NCBI GenBank assembly: GCA_038373865.1
Contig: JAXGGA010000079.1
Coordinates: 62,001 to 126,000, forward strand
Source of the DNA: Uloborus plumipes
Taxonomy: Eukaryota > Arthropoda > Arachnida > Araneae > Uloboridae
Direction: 5' to 3'
Length of the DNA: 64,000 nt
The notes below the pieces were generated by a model. The model made no database searches. It was not told the origin of the DNA and worked only from the letters and a program-made list of their open reading frames with translations. Position numbers and translations under genes: made by a program. Of this stretch, positions 62,768 through 64,000 are shown piece by piece. Position 1 is the stretch's first letter, and each line of letters starts with the position of its first letter.

Positions 62768-64000
62768 GCAACATGCTTTTAATTAATGTTTTAATGATCA
62801 GGAATTTAAAATCTTTAATCGTATAACTTTAATTTATCCCGGTGTTTAAAACCTAACCATTGAAAATTTATCACAGAAAATTGAGCTTTTATTCCAAATT
62901 AGTTTTCTCTTTGAAGTCAAGAAAAATCATGCTCCATAGAAAATCGATCGGAGACAAGAAAAAACGTCTCATTAATTATATTTACTTGAGACGAGACATG
63001 CTCCTTTTTTCCCAATGATTGTTCAAAAAATAATAAGTGACATAAATGTTGACAGCAAAAAACGTGGTGACAGCACACTGTAGGAATTAAGCTATCAGAT
63101 TTTTTTAATTAAGAAAAACTATGCATTGTGAATTAAATACAACTTCTGTCACGATAATCATTGTCATTAATTTGTCATCAACTAACAGCATTTGTCAAGC
63201 AAGTAAAGTTTCTTGAAGCGATGAAAAATGACAGTTATCACCAGACAATTATGAACAATAACTAAACATCAGGTGTAGATTTAATGTGTTGGAGAAATAT
63301 TGTTGGCTTACAGTCCTATTGGCAAAAAAAAAAAAATTATCGTTTTTTCCACTGTGTATTTAGTGGTAAAATGCAAGAAGCCAAAGTTAGAAACATATTT
63401 GACTTATTGCCAAACTGGAAGGAGGAAATTACTGTTTACTAATACCGCACACTAACTAGTAAGGTGTGAGAGGCCAAAGTTAGAGAGATCGATTAGATTT
63501 ACAGTCAGTTATAGTGTAACATTAGTCCTTTTTTGTCTCAATGGGTTAAGATGTTAACAATTCAAGCAGCAGGTGGATTAAATATTTTAATTTGAGCACG
63601 AGTTTCGGAAAAATAGTGCAGAATTTAAGTCAGTTTACGCCTCTTTCTTATGGAAGCTTAATGAGCTGAAACGTTTGCAAAGATGATAATTAAAATTACT
63701 CTATTACCAAAGCGCTTAAGGGTCATTCCAAAGAAAGTCAACCTCAGCCGAAGAAAAAAAAATACCGACGTAAAAAAGTATCAAAAAATAAGTAATTAAA
63801 TAAATAGAAATCATACAACATAAAAAGTTAAAAAAATTTAAAAAGTATTGTAATTATCACTGAGATTAGCTATAATAAATAGTTTGTAGTGTATCTACTG
63901 CTTGTTATTCAATGGTTACGCTAGTCACGTTACGTTAGTCACACGCCATTTGAGTAAAAGTGACACTTAAGACTAAAAAAAATTAAGATTTAATAAATGT
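62768..64000. other. AT-rich non-coding stretch
   Basis: No gene or element recognised to the window end. Confidence 0.4.

Overview
This is an AT-rich eukaryotic (metazoan) window with no prokaryote-style genes. The transposon families present (Tc1 and mariner, pogo-like, hAT, Penelope-like, a tRNA-derived SINE), the homopolymer and (TA)n tracts and the lack of long ORFs suggest a repeat-rich arthropod genome, possibly a chelicerate such as a spider. That last step is inference, because no diagnostic host gene is visible. No intact host gene is supported. The longest ORFs lie in decayed transposase or reverse-transcriptase remnants or inside repeats. Four short stretches read like possible exons or coding remnants (10144-10217, 35203-35326, 58191-58313 and, on the minus strand, 20531-20906); all are low confidence.

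Layout. 1-7 kb: an intact non-autonomous hAT element with an 8-bp target duplication (68-820), a 406-bp inverted-repeat element (2668-3073) and a small foldback (3622-3752). 7.2-8.7 kb: an inverted pair of Penelope-like 3' ends, each abutting a (TA)n tract; a third copy sits at 28.7-29.5 kb, again followed by (TA)n. 11.4-19.6 kb: CACTG-ended MITEs with TA duplications, an internally deleted Tc1 element with a frameshifted transposase (15477-16307), an old pogo-like element (17161-19066) and a short MITE with a 4-bp duplication (19416-19619). 22.6-24.3 kb: element A, a TA-duplicating 1.7-kb element full of GTGCGTACC-type motifs. 25.9-37.8 kb: a tRNA-derived SINE, tandem duplications, a pogo MITE, dispersed CGAAACACGTGTC-bearing fragments and a third CACTG MITE. 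42.1-43.4 kb: a full-length but dead DD37D mariner.

47.8-54.1 kb holds the most informative structure: a four-level nest. A hAT element (8-bp duplication) was hit by element B, a copy of A in the opposite orientation. B was then hit by three more elements: a 2.0-kb element with a 4-bp duplication and a decayed ORF (Sola-like by its 4-bp duplication only), a pogo MITE with a TA duplication, and a 1.5-kb hAT element with an 8-bp duplication. Element A preserves the empty site for all three inner insertions, so their boundaries can be read directly. 55.4-57.0 kb is a palindrome with roughly 765-bp arms and a 3-bp duplication. The last 7 kb has one foldback element and otherwise plain AT-rich sequence.

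The window therefore records successive waves of DNA transposons and Penelope-like retroelements, nearly all non-autonomous or dead. The points most worth a second look are the nest, hammerhead-ribozyme-like signatures in two repeat families, the association of Penelope-like ends with (TA)n tracts, and the motif arrays inside elements A/B and the 4-bp-duplication element.
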